Assembly (NCBI GenBank): GCA_037176705.1
Contig: JBAWUJ010000133.1
Location: forward strand, 93,112 to 157,111
DNA: 64,000 nt
Direction of reading: 5' to 3'
Source: Molossus alvarezi
Lineage: Eukaryota > Chordata > Mammalia > Chiroptera > Molossidae
Within the stretch, counting starts at the first letter, position 1. Each line of letters begins with the position of its first letter. Shown in pieces: positions 33,808-44,922 of this stretch. A model generated the notes under the pieces. The model had not been told where the DNA came from. It ran no database searches and worked only from the letters and a program-made list of their open reading frames with translations. A program made the position numbers and the translations under genes.

Positions 33808-34277
33808 GTTGGCGGCCGCCTCCAGGCGCCCTAAGAGTCCAGCGCCTGGGCTGGCAGCCCCCCGGGCAGCCCCCCCGGCCGCCAGGCGGAGCGCGGACCG
33901 GCCCCTCTCAGCTCTCGGGGACCCAGGCGCGCGGTCCGTCCCGCCCAGCCTCGAACCAGGTCCTCACCGCGGAGCTCGGCAGGCCGCGCATGCGCAGTCC
34001 AGGGGCCCCAAGGTCTGCGCCTGGGGGGCCGGGGGTCCGCCCCACGGGGTTGCGCTGCCCCACCGGCGGGCGCGGGCGCCCGCGAGTTGCGGCGCCTTGC
34101 GCGGCGGCCTGCTGGTGTGCTGCTGGGGCGTGGGGGGATCCCCTCTGGGCCCCAGATTCCCTCGCTCGGCCCCCGGCGTGGGCTGGGGCGCGTGCGTGCG
34201 TGGGCTGCGTGGCCCTCGGCCCGAAGCGCGGCAGGTGCGCAGCTGGCTGGCTGTGGGGGGACCAAAAAGGAGCGGCG

Positions 34278-34398
34278 AAAGCCTACAGCACCCGGCATTC
34301 CCAGGCGGTCTCCCATCCAAGTCCTGACCGGGCCCGACCCTGCTTAGCTTCCCAGATCCCACGAGATCGGGCGCGTTCAGGGTGGTATGGCCGGAGAC
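34278..34398 (-). rRNA. 5S rRNA-like copy 59 (alpha)
   Basis: Alpha copy. Spacer C8-CTG with 'ccctaagc', same as unit 56; C unit of trimer 5. Confidence 0.72.
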
Positions 34399-34868
34399 GT
34401 TGGCGGCCGCCTCCAGGCGCCCTAAGAGTCCAGCGCCTGGGCTGGCAGCCCCCCGGGCAGCCCCCCCGGCCGCCAGGCGGAGCGCGGACCGGCCCCTCTC
34501 AGCTCTCGGGGACCCAGGCGCGCGGTCCGTCCCGCCCAGCCTCGAACCAGGTCCTCACCGCGGAGCTCGGCAGGCCGCGCATGCGCAGTCCAGGGGCCCC
34601 AAGGTCTGCGCCTGGGGGGCCGGGGGGCCGCCCCACGGGGCTGCGCTGCCCCACCGGGGGGGGCGCGGGCGCCCGCGAGTTGCGGCACCTTGCGCGGCGG
34701 CCTGCTGGTGTGCTGCTGGGGCGTGGGGGGTCCCCTCTGGGCCCCAGATTCCCTCGCTCGGCCCCCGGCGTGGGCTGGGGCGCGTGCGTGCGTGGGCTGC
34801 GTGGCCCTCGGCCCTAAGCGCGGCAGGTGCGCAGCTGGCTGGCTGTGGGGGGACCAAAAAGGAGCGGC

Positions 34869-34872
34869 AAAA
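34869..34872 (-). terminator. TTTT proximal terminator behind copy 60
   Basis: This four-T run follows nt 118 of copy 60 and lies in the unit 59 spacer, which also has 'ccctaagc'. Confidence 0.55.
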
Positions 34873-34990
34873 GCCTACAGCACCCAGCATTCCCAGGCGG
34901 TCTCCCATCCAAGTCCTGACCGGGCCCGACCCTGCTTAGCTTCCCAGATCCCACGAGATCGGGCGCGTTCAGGGTGGTATGGCCGGAGAC
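34870..34990 (-). rRNA. 5S rRNA-like copy 60 (alpha-prime)
   Basis: Alpha plus C105U, TTTT end. Its spacer is again C8-CTG with 'ccctaagc', so two C units stand side by side and break the trimer order. Confidence 0.72.
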
Positions 34991-35460
34991 GTTGGCGGCC
35001 GCCTCCAGGCGCCCTAAGAGTCCAGCGCCTGGGCTGGCAGCCCCCCGGGCAGCCCCCCCGGCCGCCAGGCGGAGCGCGGACCGGCCCCTCTCAGCTCTCG
35101 GGGACCCAGGCGCGCGGTCCGTCCCGCCCAGCCTCGAACCAGGTCCTCACCGCGGAGCTCGGCAGGCCGCGCATGCGCAGTCCAGGGGCCCCAAGGTCTG
35201 CGCCTGGGGGGCCGGGGGGCCGCCCCACGGGGCTGCGCTGCCCCACCGGGGGGGGCGCGGGCGCCCGCGAGTTGCGGCACCTTGCGCGGCGGCCTGCTGG
35301 TGTGCTGCTGGGGCGTGGGGGGTCCCCTCTGGGCCCCAGATTCCCTCGCTCGGCCCCCGGCGTGGGCTGGGGCGCGTGCGTGCGTGGGCTGCGTGGCCCT
35401 CGGCCCTAAGCGCGGCAGGTGCGCAGCTGGCTGGCTGTGGGGGGACCAAAAAGGAGCGGC

Positions 35461-35464
35461 AAAA
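35461..35464 (-). terminator. TTTT proximal terminator behind copy 61
   Basis: This four-T run follows nt 118 of copy 61 and lies in unit 60, the extra C unit. Confidence 0.55.
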
Positions 35465-35582
35465 GCCTACAGCACCCGGCATTCCCAGGCGGTCTCCCAT
35501 CCAAGTCCTGACCGGGCCCGACCCTGCTTAGCTTCCCAGATCCCACGAGATCGGGCGCGTTCAGGGTGGTATGGCCGGAGAC
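35462..35582 (-). rRNA. 5S rRNA-like copy 61 (alpha)
   Basis: Plain alpha (C105 kept) with a TTTT end, a combination seen only here. Spacer S-CTG; A unit of five-mer 1. Confidence 0.72.
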
Positions 35583-36052
35583 GTTGGCGGCCGCCTCCAG
35601 GCGCCCTAAGAGTCCAGCGCCTGGGCTGGCAGCCCCCCGGGCAGCCCCCCCGGCCGCCAGGCGGAGCGCGGACCGGCCCCTCTCAGCTCTCGGGGACCCA
35701 GGCGCGCGGTCCGTCCCGCCCAGCCTCGAACCAGGTCCTCACCGCGGAGCTCGGCAGGCCGCGCATGCGCAGTCCAGGGGCCCCAAGGTCTGCGCCTGGG
35801 GGGCCGGGGGTCCGCCCCACGGGGCTGCGCTGCCCCACCGGCGGGCGCGGGCGCCCGCGAGTTGCGGCGCCTTGCGCGGCGGCCTGCTGGTGTGCTGCTG
35901 GGGCGTGGGGGGATCCCCTCTGGGCCCCAGATTCCCTCGCTCGGCCCCCGGCGTGGGCTGGGGCGCGTGCGTGCGTGGGCTGCGTGGCCCTCGGCCCGAA
36001 GCGCGGCAGGTGCGCAGCTGGCTGGCTGTGGGGGGACCAAAAAGGAGCGGCG

Positions 36053-36173
36053 AAAGCCTACAGCACCCGGCATTCCCAGGCGGTCTCCCATCCAAGTCCT
36101 GACCGGGCCCGACCCTGCTTAGCTTCCCAGATCCCACGAGATCGGGCGCGTTCAGGGTGGTATGGCCGGAGAC
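36053..36173 (-). rRNA. 5S rRNA-like copy 62 (alpha)
   Basis: Alpha copy. Spacer S-CTG with the SacI-destroying T at 36343 shared with unit 52, but with ggggctgcg; B-position unit of five-mer 1. Confidence 0.72.
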
Positions 36174-36643
36174 GTTGGCGGCCGCCTCCAGGCGCCCTAA
36201 GAGTCCAGCGCCTGGGCTGGCAGCCCCCCGGGCAGCCCCCCCGGCCGCCAGGCGGAGCGCGGACCGGCCCCTCTCAGCTCTCGGGGACCCAGGCGCGCGG
36301 TCCGTCCCGCCCAGCCTCGAACCAGGTCCTCACCGCGGAGCTTGGCAGGCCGCGCATGCGCAGTCCAGGGGCCCCAAGGTCTGCGCCTGGGGGGCCGGGG
36401 GTCCGCCCCACGGGGCTGCGCTGCCCCACCGGCGGGCGCGGGCGCCCGCGAGTTGCGGCGCCTTGCGCGGCGGCCTGCTGGTGTGCTGCTGGGGCGTGGG
36501 GGGATCCCCTCTGGGCCCCAGATTCCCTCGCTCGGCCCCCGGCGTGGGCTGGGGCGCGTGCGTGCGTGGGCTGCGTGGCCCTCGGCCCGAAGCGCGGCAG
36601 GTGCGCAGCTGGCTGGCTGTGGGGGGACCAAAAAGGAGCGGCG

Positions 36644-36764
36644 AAAGCCTACAGCACCCGGCATTCCCAGGCGGTCTCCCATCCAAGTCCTGACCGGGCC
36701 CGACCCTGCTTAGCTTCCCAGATCCCACGAGATCGGGCGCGTTCAGGGTGGTATGGCCGGAGAC
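36644..36764 (-). rRNA. 5S rRNA-like copy 63 (alpha)
   Basis: Alpha copy. Spacer C5-CTG with the standard 'ccgggggtccg', 592 bp. Confidence 0.72.
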
Positions 36765-37235
36765 GTTGGCGGCCGCCTCCAGGCGCCCTAAGAGTCCAGC
36801 GCCTGGGCTGGCAGCCCCCCGGGCAGCCCCCCCGGCCGCCAGGCGGAGCGCGGACCGGCCCCTCTCAGCTCTCGGGGACCCAGGCGCGCGGTCCGTCCCG
36901 CCCAGCCTCGAACCAGGTCCTCACCGCGGAGCTCGGCAGGCCGCGCATGCGCAGTCCAGGGGCCCCAAGGTCTGCGCCTGGGGGGCCGGGGGTCCGCCCC
37001 ACGGGGCTGCGCTGCCCCACCGGCGGGGGCGCGGGCGCCCGCGAGTTGCGGCACCTTGCGCGGCGGCCTGCTGGTGTGCTGCTGGGGCGTGGGGGGTCCC
37101 CTCTGGGCCCCAGATTCCCTCGCTCGGCCCCCGGCGTGGGCTGGGGCGCGTGCGTGCGTGGGCTGCGTGGCCCTCGGCCCGAAGCGCGGCAGGTGCGCAG
37201 CTGGCTGGCTGTGGGGGGACCAAAAAGGAGCGGCC

Positions 37236-37356
37236 AAAGCCTACAGCACCCGGCATTCCCAGGCGGTCTCCCATCCAAGTCCTGACCGGGCCCGACCCTG
37301 CTTAGCTTCCCAGATCCCACGAGATCGGGCGCGTTCAGGGTGGTATGGCCGGAGAC
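37236..37356 (-). rRNA. 5S rRNA-like copy 64 (alpha)
   Basis: Alpha copy, TTTG end. Spacer S-CTG; followed directly by a C unit with no B unit between. Confidence 0.72.
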
Positions 37357-37826
37357 GTTGGCGGCCGCCTCCAGGCGCCCTAAGAGTCCAGCGCCTGGGC
37401 TGGCAGCCCCCCGGGCAGCCCCCCCGGCCGCCAGGCGGAGCGCGGACCGGCCCCTCTCAGCTCTCGGGGACCCAGGCGCGCGGTCCGTCCCGCCCAGCCT
37501 CGAACCAGGTCCTCACCGCGGAGCTCGGCAGGCCGCGCATGCGCAGTCCAGGGGCCCCAAGGTCTGCGCCTGGGGGGCCGGGGGTCCGCCCCACGGGGCT
37601 GCGCTGCCCCACCGGCGGGCGCGGGCGCCCGCGAGTTGCGGCGCCTTGCGCGGCGGCCTGCTGGTGTGCTGCTGGGGCGTGGGGGGATCCCCTCTGGGCC
37701 CCAGATTCCCTCGCTCGGCCCCCGGCGTGGGCTGGGGCGCGTGCGTGCGTGGGCTGCGTGGCCCTCGGCCCGAAGCGCGGCAGGTGCGCAGCTGGCTGGC
37801 TGTGGGGGGACCAAAAAGGAGCGGCG

Positions 37827-37947
37827 AAAGCCTACAGCACCCGGCATTCCCAGGCGGTCTCCCATCCAAGTCCTGACCGGGCCCGACCCTGCTTAGCTTC
37901 CCAGATCCCACGAGATCGGGCGCGTTCAGGGTGGTATGGCCGGAGAC
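37827..37947 (-). rRNA. 5S rRNA-like copy 65 (alpha)
   Basis: Alpha copy. Spacer C5-CTG with 'gggggtccgggggtccg', a form shared with unit 70 and with beta units 104 and 106-108. Confidence 0.72.
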
Positions 37948-38418
37948 GTTGGCGGCCGCCTCCAGGCGCCCTAAGAGTCCAGCGCCTGGGCTGGCAGCCC
38001 CCCGGGCAGCCCCCCCGGCCGCCAGGCGGAGCGCGGACCGGCCCCTCTCAGCTCTCGGGGACCCAGGCGCGCGGTCCGTCCCGCCCAGCCTCGAACCAGG
38101 TCCTCACCGCGGAGCTCGGCAGGCCGCGCATGCGCAGTCCAGGGGCCCCAAGGTCTGCGCCTGGGGGTCCGGGGGTCCGCCCCACGGGGCTGCGCTGCCC
38201 CACCGGCGGGGGCGCGGGCGCCCGCGAGTTGCGGCACCTTGCGCGGCGGCCTGCTGGTGTGCTGCTGGGGCGTGGGGGGTCCCCTCTGGGCCCCAGATTC
38301 CCTCGCTCGGCCCCCGGCGTGGGCTGGGGCGCGTGCGTGCGTGGGCTGCGTGGCCCTCGGCCCGAAGCGCGGCAGGTGCGCAGCTGGCTGGCTGTGGGGG
38401 GACCAAAAAGGAGCGGCC

Positions 38419-38539
38419 AAAGCCTACAGCACCCGGCATTCCCAGGCGGTCTCCCATCCAAGTCCTGACCGGGCCCGACCCTGCTTAGCTTCCCAGATCC
38501 CACGAGATCGGGCGCGTTCAGGGTGGTATGGCCGGAGAC
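38419..38539 (-). rRNA. 5S rRNA-like copy 66 (alpha)
   Basis: Alpha copy, TTTG end. Spacer S-CTG; A unit of five-mer 2. Confidence 0.72.
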
Positions 38540-39009
38540 GTTGGCGGCCGCCTCCAGGCGCCCTAAGAGTCCAGCGCCTGGGCTGGCAGCCCCCCGGGCA
38601 GCCCCCCCGGCCGCCAGGCGGAGCGCGGACCGGCCCCTCTCAGCTCTCGGGGACCCAGGCGCGCGGTCCGTCCCGCCCAGCCTCGAACCAGGTCCTCACC
38701 GCGGAGCTCGGCAGGCCGCGCATGCGCAGTCCAGGGGCCCCAAGGTCTGCGCCTGGGGGGCCGGGGGTCCGCCCCACGGGGCTGCGCTGCCCCACCGGCG
38801 GGCGCGGGCGCCCGCGAGTTGCGGCGCCTTGCGCGGCGGCCTGCTGGTGTGCTGCTGGGGCGTGGGGGGATCCCCTCTGGGCCCCAGATTCCCTCGCTCG
38901 GCCCCCGGCGTGGGCTGGGGCGCGTGCGTGCGTGGGCTGCGTGGCCCTCGGCCCGAAGCGCGGCAGGTGCGCAGCTGGCTGGCTGTGGGGGGACCAAAAA
39001 GGAGCGGCG

Positions 39010-39130
39010 AAAGCCTACAGCACCCGGCATTCCCAGGCGGTCTCCCATCCAAGTCCTGACCGGGCCCGACCCTGCTTAGCTTCCCAGATCCCACGAGATC
39101 GGGCGCGTTCAGGGTGGTATGGCCGGAGAC
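39010..39130 (-). rRNA. 5S rRNA-like copy 67 (alpha)
   Basis: Alpha copy, TTTC end. Spacer S-CTG with ggggttgcg; B unit of five-mer 2. Confidence 0.72.
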
Positions 39131-39600
39131 GTTGGCGGCCGCCTCCAGGCGCCCTAAGAGTCCAGCGCCTGGGCTGGCAGCCCCCCGGGCAGCCCCCCCG
39201 GCCGCCAGGCGGAGCGCGGACCGGCCCCTCTCAGCTCTCGGGGACCCAGGCGCGCGGTCCGTCCCGCCCAGCCTCGAACCAGGTCCTCACCGCGGAGCTC
39301 GGCAGGCCGCGCATGCGCAGTCCAGGGGCCCCAAGGTCTGCGCCTGGGGGGCCGGGGGTCCGCCCCACGGGGTTGCGCTGCCCCACCGGCGGGCGCGGGC
39401 GCCCGCGAGTTGCGGCGCCTTGCGCGGCGGCCTGCTGGTGTGCTGCTGGGGCGTGGGGGGATCCCCTCTGGGCCCCAGATTCCCTCGCTCGGCCCCCGGC
39501 GTGGGCTGGGGCGCGTGCGTGCGTGGGCTGCGTGGCCCTCGGCCCGAAGCGCGGCAGGTGCGCAGCTGGCTGGCTGTGGGGGGACCAAAAAGGAGCGGCG

Positions 39601-39721
39601 AAAGCCTACAGCACCCGGCATTCCCAGGCGGTCTCCCATCCAAGTCCTGACCGGGCCCGACCCTGCTTAGCTTCCCAGATCCCACGAGATCGGGCGCGTT
39701 CAGGGTGGTATGGCCGGAGAC
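39601..39721 (-). rRNA. 5S rRNA-like copy 68 (alpha)
   Basis: Alpha copy. Spacer C5-CTG with 'ccgggggtccg', matching unit 63. Confidence 0.72.
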
Positions 39722-40192
39722 GTTGGCGGCCGCCTCCAGGCGCCCTAAGAGTCCAGCGCCTGGGCTGGCAGCCCCCCGGGCAGCCCCCCCGGCCGCCAGG
39801 CGGAGCGCGGACCGGCCCCTCTCAGCTCTCGGGGACCCAGGCGCGCGGTCCGTCCCGCCCAGCCTCGAACCAGGTCCTCACCGCGGAGCTCGGCAGGCCG
39901 CGCATGCGCAGTCCAGGGGCCCCAAGGTCTGCGCCTGGGGGGCCGGGGGTCCGCCCCACGGGGCTGCGCTGCCCCACCGGCGGGGGCGCGGGCGCCCGCG
40001 AGTTGCGGCACCTTGCGCGGCGGCCTGCTGGTGTGCTGCTGGGGCGTGGGGGGTCCCCTCTGGGCCCCAGATTCCCTCGCTCGGCCCCCGGCGTGGGCTG
40101 GGGCGCGTGCGTGCGTGGGCTGCGTGGCCCTCGGCCCGAAGCGCGGCAGGTGCGCAGCTGGCTGGCTGTGGGGGGACCAAAAAGGAGCGGCC

Positions 40193-40313
40193 AAAGCCTA
40201 CAGCACCCGGCATTCCCAGGCGGTCTCCCATCCAAGTCCTGACCGGGCCCGACCCTGCTTAGCTTCCCAGATCCCACGAGATCGGGCGCGTTCAGGGTGG
40301 TATGGCCGGAGAC
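40193..40313 (-). rRNA. 5S rRNA-like copy 69 (alpha)
   Basis: Alpha copy, TTTG end. Spacer S-CTG, matching unit 64. Confidence 0.72.
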
Positions 40314-40783
40314 GTTGGCGGCCGCCTCCAGGCGCCCTAAGAGTCCAGCGCCTGGGCTGGCAGCCCCCCGGGCAGCCCCCCCGGCCGCCAGGCGGAGCGC
40401 GGACCGGCCCCTCTCAGCTCTCGGGGACCCAGGCGCGCGGTCCGTCCCGCCCAGCCTCGAACCAGGTCCTCACCGCGGAGCTCGGCAGGCCGCGCATGCG
40501 CAGTCCAGGGGCCCCAAGGTCTGCGCCTGGGGGGCCGGGGGTCCGCCCCACGGGGCTGCGCTGCCCCACCGGCGGGCGCGGGCGCCCGCGAGTTGCGGCG
40601 CCTTGCGCGGCGGCCTGCTGGTGTGCTGCTGGGGCGTGGGGGGATCCCCTCTGGGCCCCAGATTCCCTCGCTCGGCCCCCGGCGTGGGCTGGGGCGCGTG
40701 CGTGCGTGGGCTGCGTGGCCCTCGGCCCGAAGCGCGGCAGGTGCGCAGCTGGCTGGCTGTGGGGGGACCAAAAAGGAGCGGCG

Positions 40784-40904
40784 AAAGCCTACAGCACCCG
40801 GCATTCCCAGGCGGTCTCCCATCCAAGTCCTGACCGGGCCCGACCCTGCTTAGCTTCCCAGATCCCACGAGATCGGGCGCGTTCAGGGTGGTATGGCCGG
40901 AGAC
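40784..40904 (-). rRNA. 5S rRNA-like copy 70 (alpha)
   Basis: Alpha copy. Spacer C5-CTG with 'gggggtccgggggtccg', matching unit 65 at 2957 bp. Confidence 0.72.
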
Positions 40905-41375
40905 GTTGGCGGCCGCCTCCAGGCGCCCTAAGAGTCCAGCGCCTGGGCTGGCAGCCCCCCGGGCAGCCCCCCCGGCCGCCAGGCGGAGCGCGGACCGGCC
41001 CCTCTCAGCTCTCGGGGACCCAGGCGCGCGGTCCGTCCCGCCCAGCCTCGAACCAGGTCCTCACCGCGGAGCTCGGCAGGCCGCGCATGCGCAGTCCAGG
41101 GGCCCCAAGGTCTGCGCCTGGGGGTCCGGGGGTCCGCCCCACGGGGCTGCGCTGCCCCACCGGCGGGGGCGCGGGCGCCCGCGAGTTGCGGCACCTTGCG
41201 CGGCGGCCTGCTGGTGTGCTGCTGGGGCGTGGGGGGTCCCCTCTGGGCCCCAGATTCCCTCGCTCGGCCCCCGGCGTGGGCTGGGGCGCGTGCGTGCGTG
41301 GGCTGCGTGGCCCTCGGCCCGAAGCGCGGCAGGTGCGCAGCTGGCTGGCTGTGGGGGGACCAAAAAGGAGCGGCC

Positions 41376-41496
41376 AAAGCCTACAGCACCCGGCATTCCC
41401 AGGCGGTCTCCCATCCAAGTCCTGACCGGGCCCGACCCTGCTTAGCTTCCCAGATCCCACGAGATCGGGCGCGTTCAGGGTGGTATGGCCGGAGAC
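41376..41496 (-). rRNA. 5S rRNA-like copy 71 (alpha)
   Basis: Alpha copy, TTTG end. Spacer S-CTG; A unit of the last trimer. Confidence 0.72.
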
Positions 41497-41966
41497 GTTG
41501 GCGGCCGCCTCCAGGCGCCCTAAGAGTCCAGCGCCTGGGCTGGCAGCCCCCCGGGCAGCCCCCCCGGCCGCCAGGCGGAGCGCGGACCGGCCCCTCTCAG
41601 CTCTCGGGGACCCAGGCGCGCGGTCCGTCCCGCCCAGCCTCGAACCAGGTCCTCACCGCGGAGCTCGGCAGGCCGCGCATGCGCAGTCCAGGGGCCCCAA
41701 GGTCTGCGCCTGGGGGGCCGGGGGTCCGCCCCACGGGGCTGCGCTGCCCCACCGGCGGGCGCGGGCGCCCGCGAGTTGCGGCGCCTTGCGCGGCGGCCTG
41801 CTGGTGTGCTGCTGGGGCGTGGGGGGATCCCCTCTGGGCCCCAGATTCCCTCGCTCGGCCCCCGGCGTGGGCTGGGGCGCGTGCGTGCGTGGGCTGCGTG
41901 GCCCTCGGCCCGAAGCGCGGCAGGTGCGCAGCTGGCTGGCTGTGGGGGGACCAAAAAGGAGCGGCG

Positions 41967-42087
41967 AAAGCCTACAGCACCCGGCATTCCCAGGCGGTCT
42001 CCCATCCAAGTCCTGACCGGGCCCGACCCTGCTTAGCTTCCCAGATCCCACGAGATCGGGCGCGTTCAGGGTGGTATGGCCGGAGAC
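41967..42087 (-). rRNA. 5S rRNA-like copy 72 (alpha)
   Basis: Alpha copy. Spacer S-CTG with ggggttgcg; B unit of the last trimer. Confidence 0.72.
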
Positions 42088-42557
42088 GTTGGCGGCCGCC
42101 TCCAGGCGCCCTAAGAGTCCAGCGCCTGGGCTGGCAGCCCCCCGGGCAGCCCCCCCGGCCGCCAGGCGGAGCGCGGACCGGCCCCTCTCAGCTCTCGGGG
42201 ACCCAGGCGCGCGGTCCGTCCCGCCCAGCCTCGAACCAGGTCCTCACCGCGGAGCTCGGCAGGCCGCGCATGCGCAGTCCAGGGGCCCCAAGGTCTGCGC
42301 CTGGGGGGCCGGGGGTCCGCCCCACGGGGTTGCGCTGCCCCACCGGCGGGCGCGGGCGCCCGCGAGTTGCGGCGCCTTGCGCGGCGGCCTGCTGGTGTGC
42401 TGCTGGGGCGTGGGGGGATCCCCTCTGGGCCCCAGATTCCCTCGCTCGGCCCCCGGCGTGGGCTGGGGCGCGTGCGTGCGTGGGCTGCGTGGCCCTCGGC
42501 CCGAAGCGCGGCAGGTGCGCAGCTGGCTGGCTGTGGGGGGACCAAAAAGGAGCGGCG

Positions 42558-42678
42558 AAAGCCTACAGCACCCGGCATTCCCAGGCGGTCTCCCATCCAA
42601 GTCCTGACCGGGCCCGACCCTGCTTAGCTTCCCAGATCCCACGAGATCGGGCGCGTTCAGGGTGGTATGGCCGGAGAC
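42558..42678 (-). rRNA. 5S rRNA-like copy 73 (alpha)
   Basis: Alpha copy. Spacer C8-CTG with 'ccggggggccg', ending 'ggccaaag', matching unit 50; end of the higher-order region. Confidence 0.72.
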
Positions 42679-43149
42679 GTTGGCGGCCGCCTCCAGGCGC
42701 CCTAAGAGTCCAGCGCCTGGGCTGGCAGCCCCCCGGGCAGCCCCCCCGGCCGCCAGGCGGAGCGCGGACCGGCCCCTCTCAGCTCTCGGGGACCCAGGCG
42801 CGCGGTCCGTCCCGCCCAGCCTCGAACCAGGTCCTCACCGCGGAGCTCGGCAGGCCGCGCATGCGCAGTCCAGGGGCCCCAAGGTCTGCGCCTGGGGGGC
42901 CGGGGGGCCGCCCCACGGGGCTGCGCTGCCCCACCGGGGGGGGCGCGGGCGCCCGCGAGTTGCGGCACCTTGCGCGGCGGCCTGCTGGTGTGCTGCTGGG
43001 GCGTGGGGGGTCCCCTCTGGGCCCCAGATTCCCTCGCTCGGCCCCCGGCGTGGGCTGGGGCGCGTGCGTGCGTGGGCTGCGTGGCCCTCGGCCCGAAGCG
43101 CGGCAGGTGCGCAGCTGGCTGGCTGTGGGGGGACCAAAAAGGAGCGGCC

Positions 43150-43270
43150 AAAGCCTACAGCACCCAGCATTCCCAGGCGGTCTCCCATCCAAGTCCTGAC
43201 CGGGCCCGACCCTGCTTAGCTTCCCAGATCCCACGAGATCGGGCGCGTTCAGGGTGGTATGGCCGGAGAC
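43150..43270 (-). rRNA. 5S rRNA-like copy 74 (alpha-prime)
   Basis: Alpha plus C105U, TTTG end; last alpha-prime copy. Spacer S-CTG. Confidence 0.72.
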
Positions 43271-43740
43271 GTTGGCGGCCGCCTCCAGGCGCCCTAAGAG
43301 TCCAGCGCCTGGGCTGGCAGCCCCCCGGGCAGCCCCCCCGGCCGCCAGGCGGAGCGCGGACCGGCCCCTCTCAGCTCTCGGGGACCCAGGCGCGCGGTCC
43401 GTCCCGCCCAGCCTCGAACCAGGTCCTCACCGCGGAGCTCGGCAGGCCGCGCATGCGCAGTCCAGGGGCCCCAAGGTCTGCGCCTGGGGGGCCGGGGGTC
43501 CGCCCCACGGGGCTGCGCTGCCCCACCGGCGGGCGCGGGCGCCCGCGAGTTGCGGCGCCTTGCGCGGCGGCCTGCTGGTGTGCTGCTGGGGCGTGGGGGG
43601 ATCCCCTCTGGGCCCCAGATTCCCTCGCTCGGCCCCCGGCGTGGGCTGGGGCGCGTGCGTGCGTGGGCTGCGTGGCCCTCGGCCCGAAGCGCGGCAGGTG
43701 CGCAGCTGGCTGGCTGTGGGGGGACCAAAAAGGAGCGGCG

Positions 43741-43861
43741 AAAGCCTACAGCACCCGGCATTCCCAGGCGGTCTCCCATCCAAGTCCTGACCGGGCCCGA
43801 CCCTGCTTAGCTTCCCAGATCCCACGAGATCGGGCGCGTTCAGGGTGGTATGGCCGGAGAC
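43741..43861 (-). rRNA. 5S rRNA-like copy 75 (alpha)
   Basis: Alpha copy. Spacer S-CGG, the first CGG marker after 31 CTG units. Confidence 0.72.
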
Positions 43862-44331
43862 GTTGGCGGCCGCCTCCAGGCGCCCTAAGAGTCCAGCGCC
43901 GGGGCTGGCAGCCCCCCGGGCAGCCCCCCCGGCCGCCAGGCGGAGCGCGGACCGGCCCCTCTCAGCTCTCGGGGACCCAGGCGCGCGGTCCGTCCCGCCC
44001 AGCCTCGAACCAGGTCCTCACCGCGGAGCTCGGCAGGCCGCGCATGCGCAGTCCAGGGGCCCCAAGGTCTGCGCCTGGGGGGCCGGGGGTCCGCCCCACG
44101 GGGCTGCGCTGCCCCACCGGCGGGCGCGGGCGCCCGCGAGTTGCGGCGCCTTGCGCGGCGGCCTGCTGGTGTGCTGCTGGGGCGTGGGGGGATCCCCTCT
44201 GGGCCCCAGATTCCCTCGCTCGGCCCCCGGCGTGGGCTGGGGCGCGTGCGTGCGTGGGCTGCGTGGCCCTCGGCCCGAAGCGCGGCAGGTGCGCAGCTGG
44301 CTGGCTGTGGGGGGACCAAAAAGGAGCGGCG

Positions 44332-44452
44332 AAAGCCTACAGCACCCGGCATTCCCAGGCGGTCTCCCATCCAAGTCCTGACCGGGCCCGACCCTGCTTA
44401 GCTTCCCAGATCCCACGAGATCGGGCGCGTTCAGGGTGGTATGGCCGGAGAC
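44332..44452 (-). rRNA. 5S rRNA-like copy 76 (alpha)
   Basis: Alpha copy, TTTC end. Spacer S-CTG. Confidence 0.72.
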
Positions 44453-44922
44453 GTTGGCGGCCGCCTCCAGGCGCCCTAAGAGTCCAGCGCCTGGGCTGGC
44501 AGCCCCCCGGGCAGCCCCCCCGGCCGCCAGGCGGAGCGCGGACCGGCCCCTCTCAGCTCTCGGGGACCCAGGCGCGCGGTCCGTCCCGCCCAGCCTCGAA
44601 CCAGGTCCTCACCGCGGAGCTCGGCAGGCCGCGCATGCGCAGTCCAGGGGCCCCAAGGTCTGCGCCTGGGGGGCCGGGGGTCCGCCCCACGGGGCTGCGC
44701 TGCCCCACCGGCGGGCGCGGGCGCCCGCGAGTTGCGGCGCCTTGCGCGGCGGCCTGCTGGTGTGCTGCTGGGGCGTGGGGGGATCCCCTCTGGGCCCCAG
44801 ATTCCCTCGCTCGGCCCCCGGCGTGGGCTGGGGCGCGTGCGTGCGTGGGCTGCGTGGCCCTCGGCCCGAAGCGCGGCAGGTGCGCAGCTGGCTGGCTGTG
44901 GGGGGACCAAAAAGGAGCGGCG

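Larger units (their letters stand above)
26003..43152 (-). repeat. Subarray 2: three-unit higher-order repeat, units 45-73
   Basis: All units carry the CTG marker. They follow the order A (plain S), B (S with 'ggggttgcg' in place of 'ggggctgcg'), C (no BamHI site, GGCACC, long G tract). The A-B-C trimer is 1774 bp. Five trimers run from 26003 to 34872, then an extra C unit (copy 60), then two five-unit blocks A-B-C-A-C of 2957 bp (35465-38421 and 38422-41378), then one more trimer. Within the trimers the C unit varies between C5 and C8, which gives a 3548 bp six-unit pattern at 26003-33098. Confidence 0.9.
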
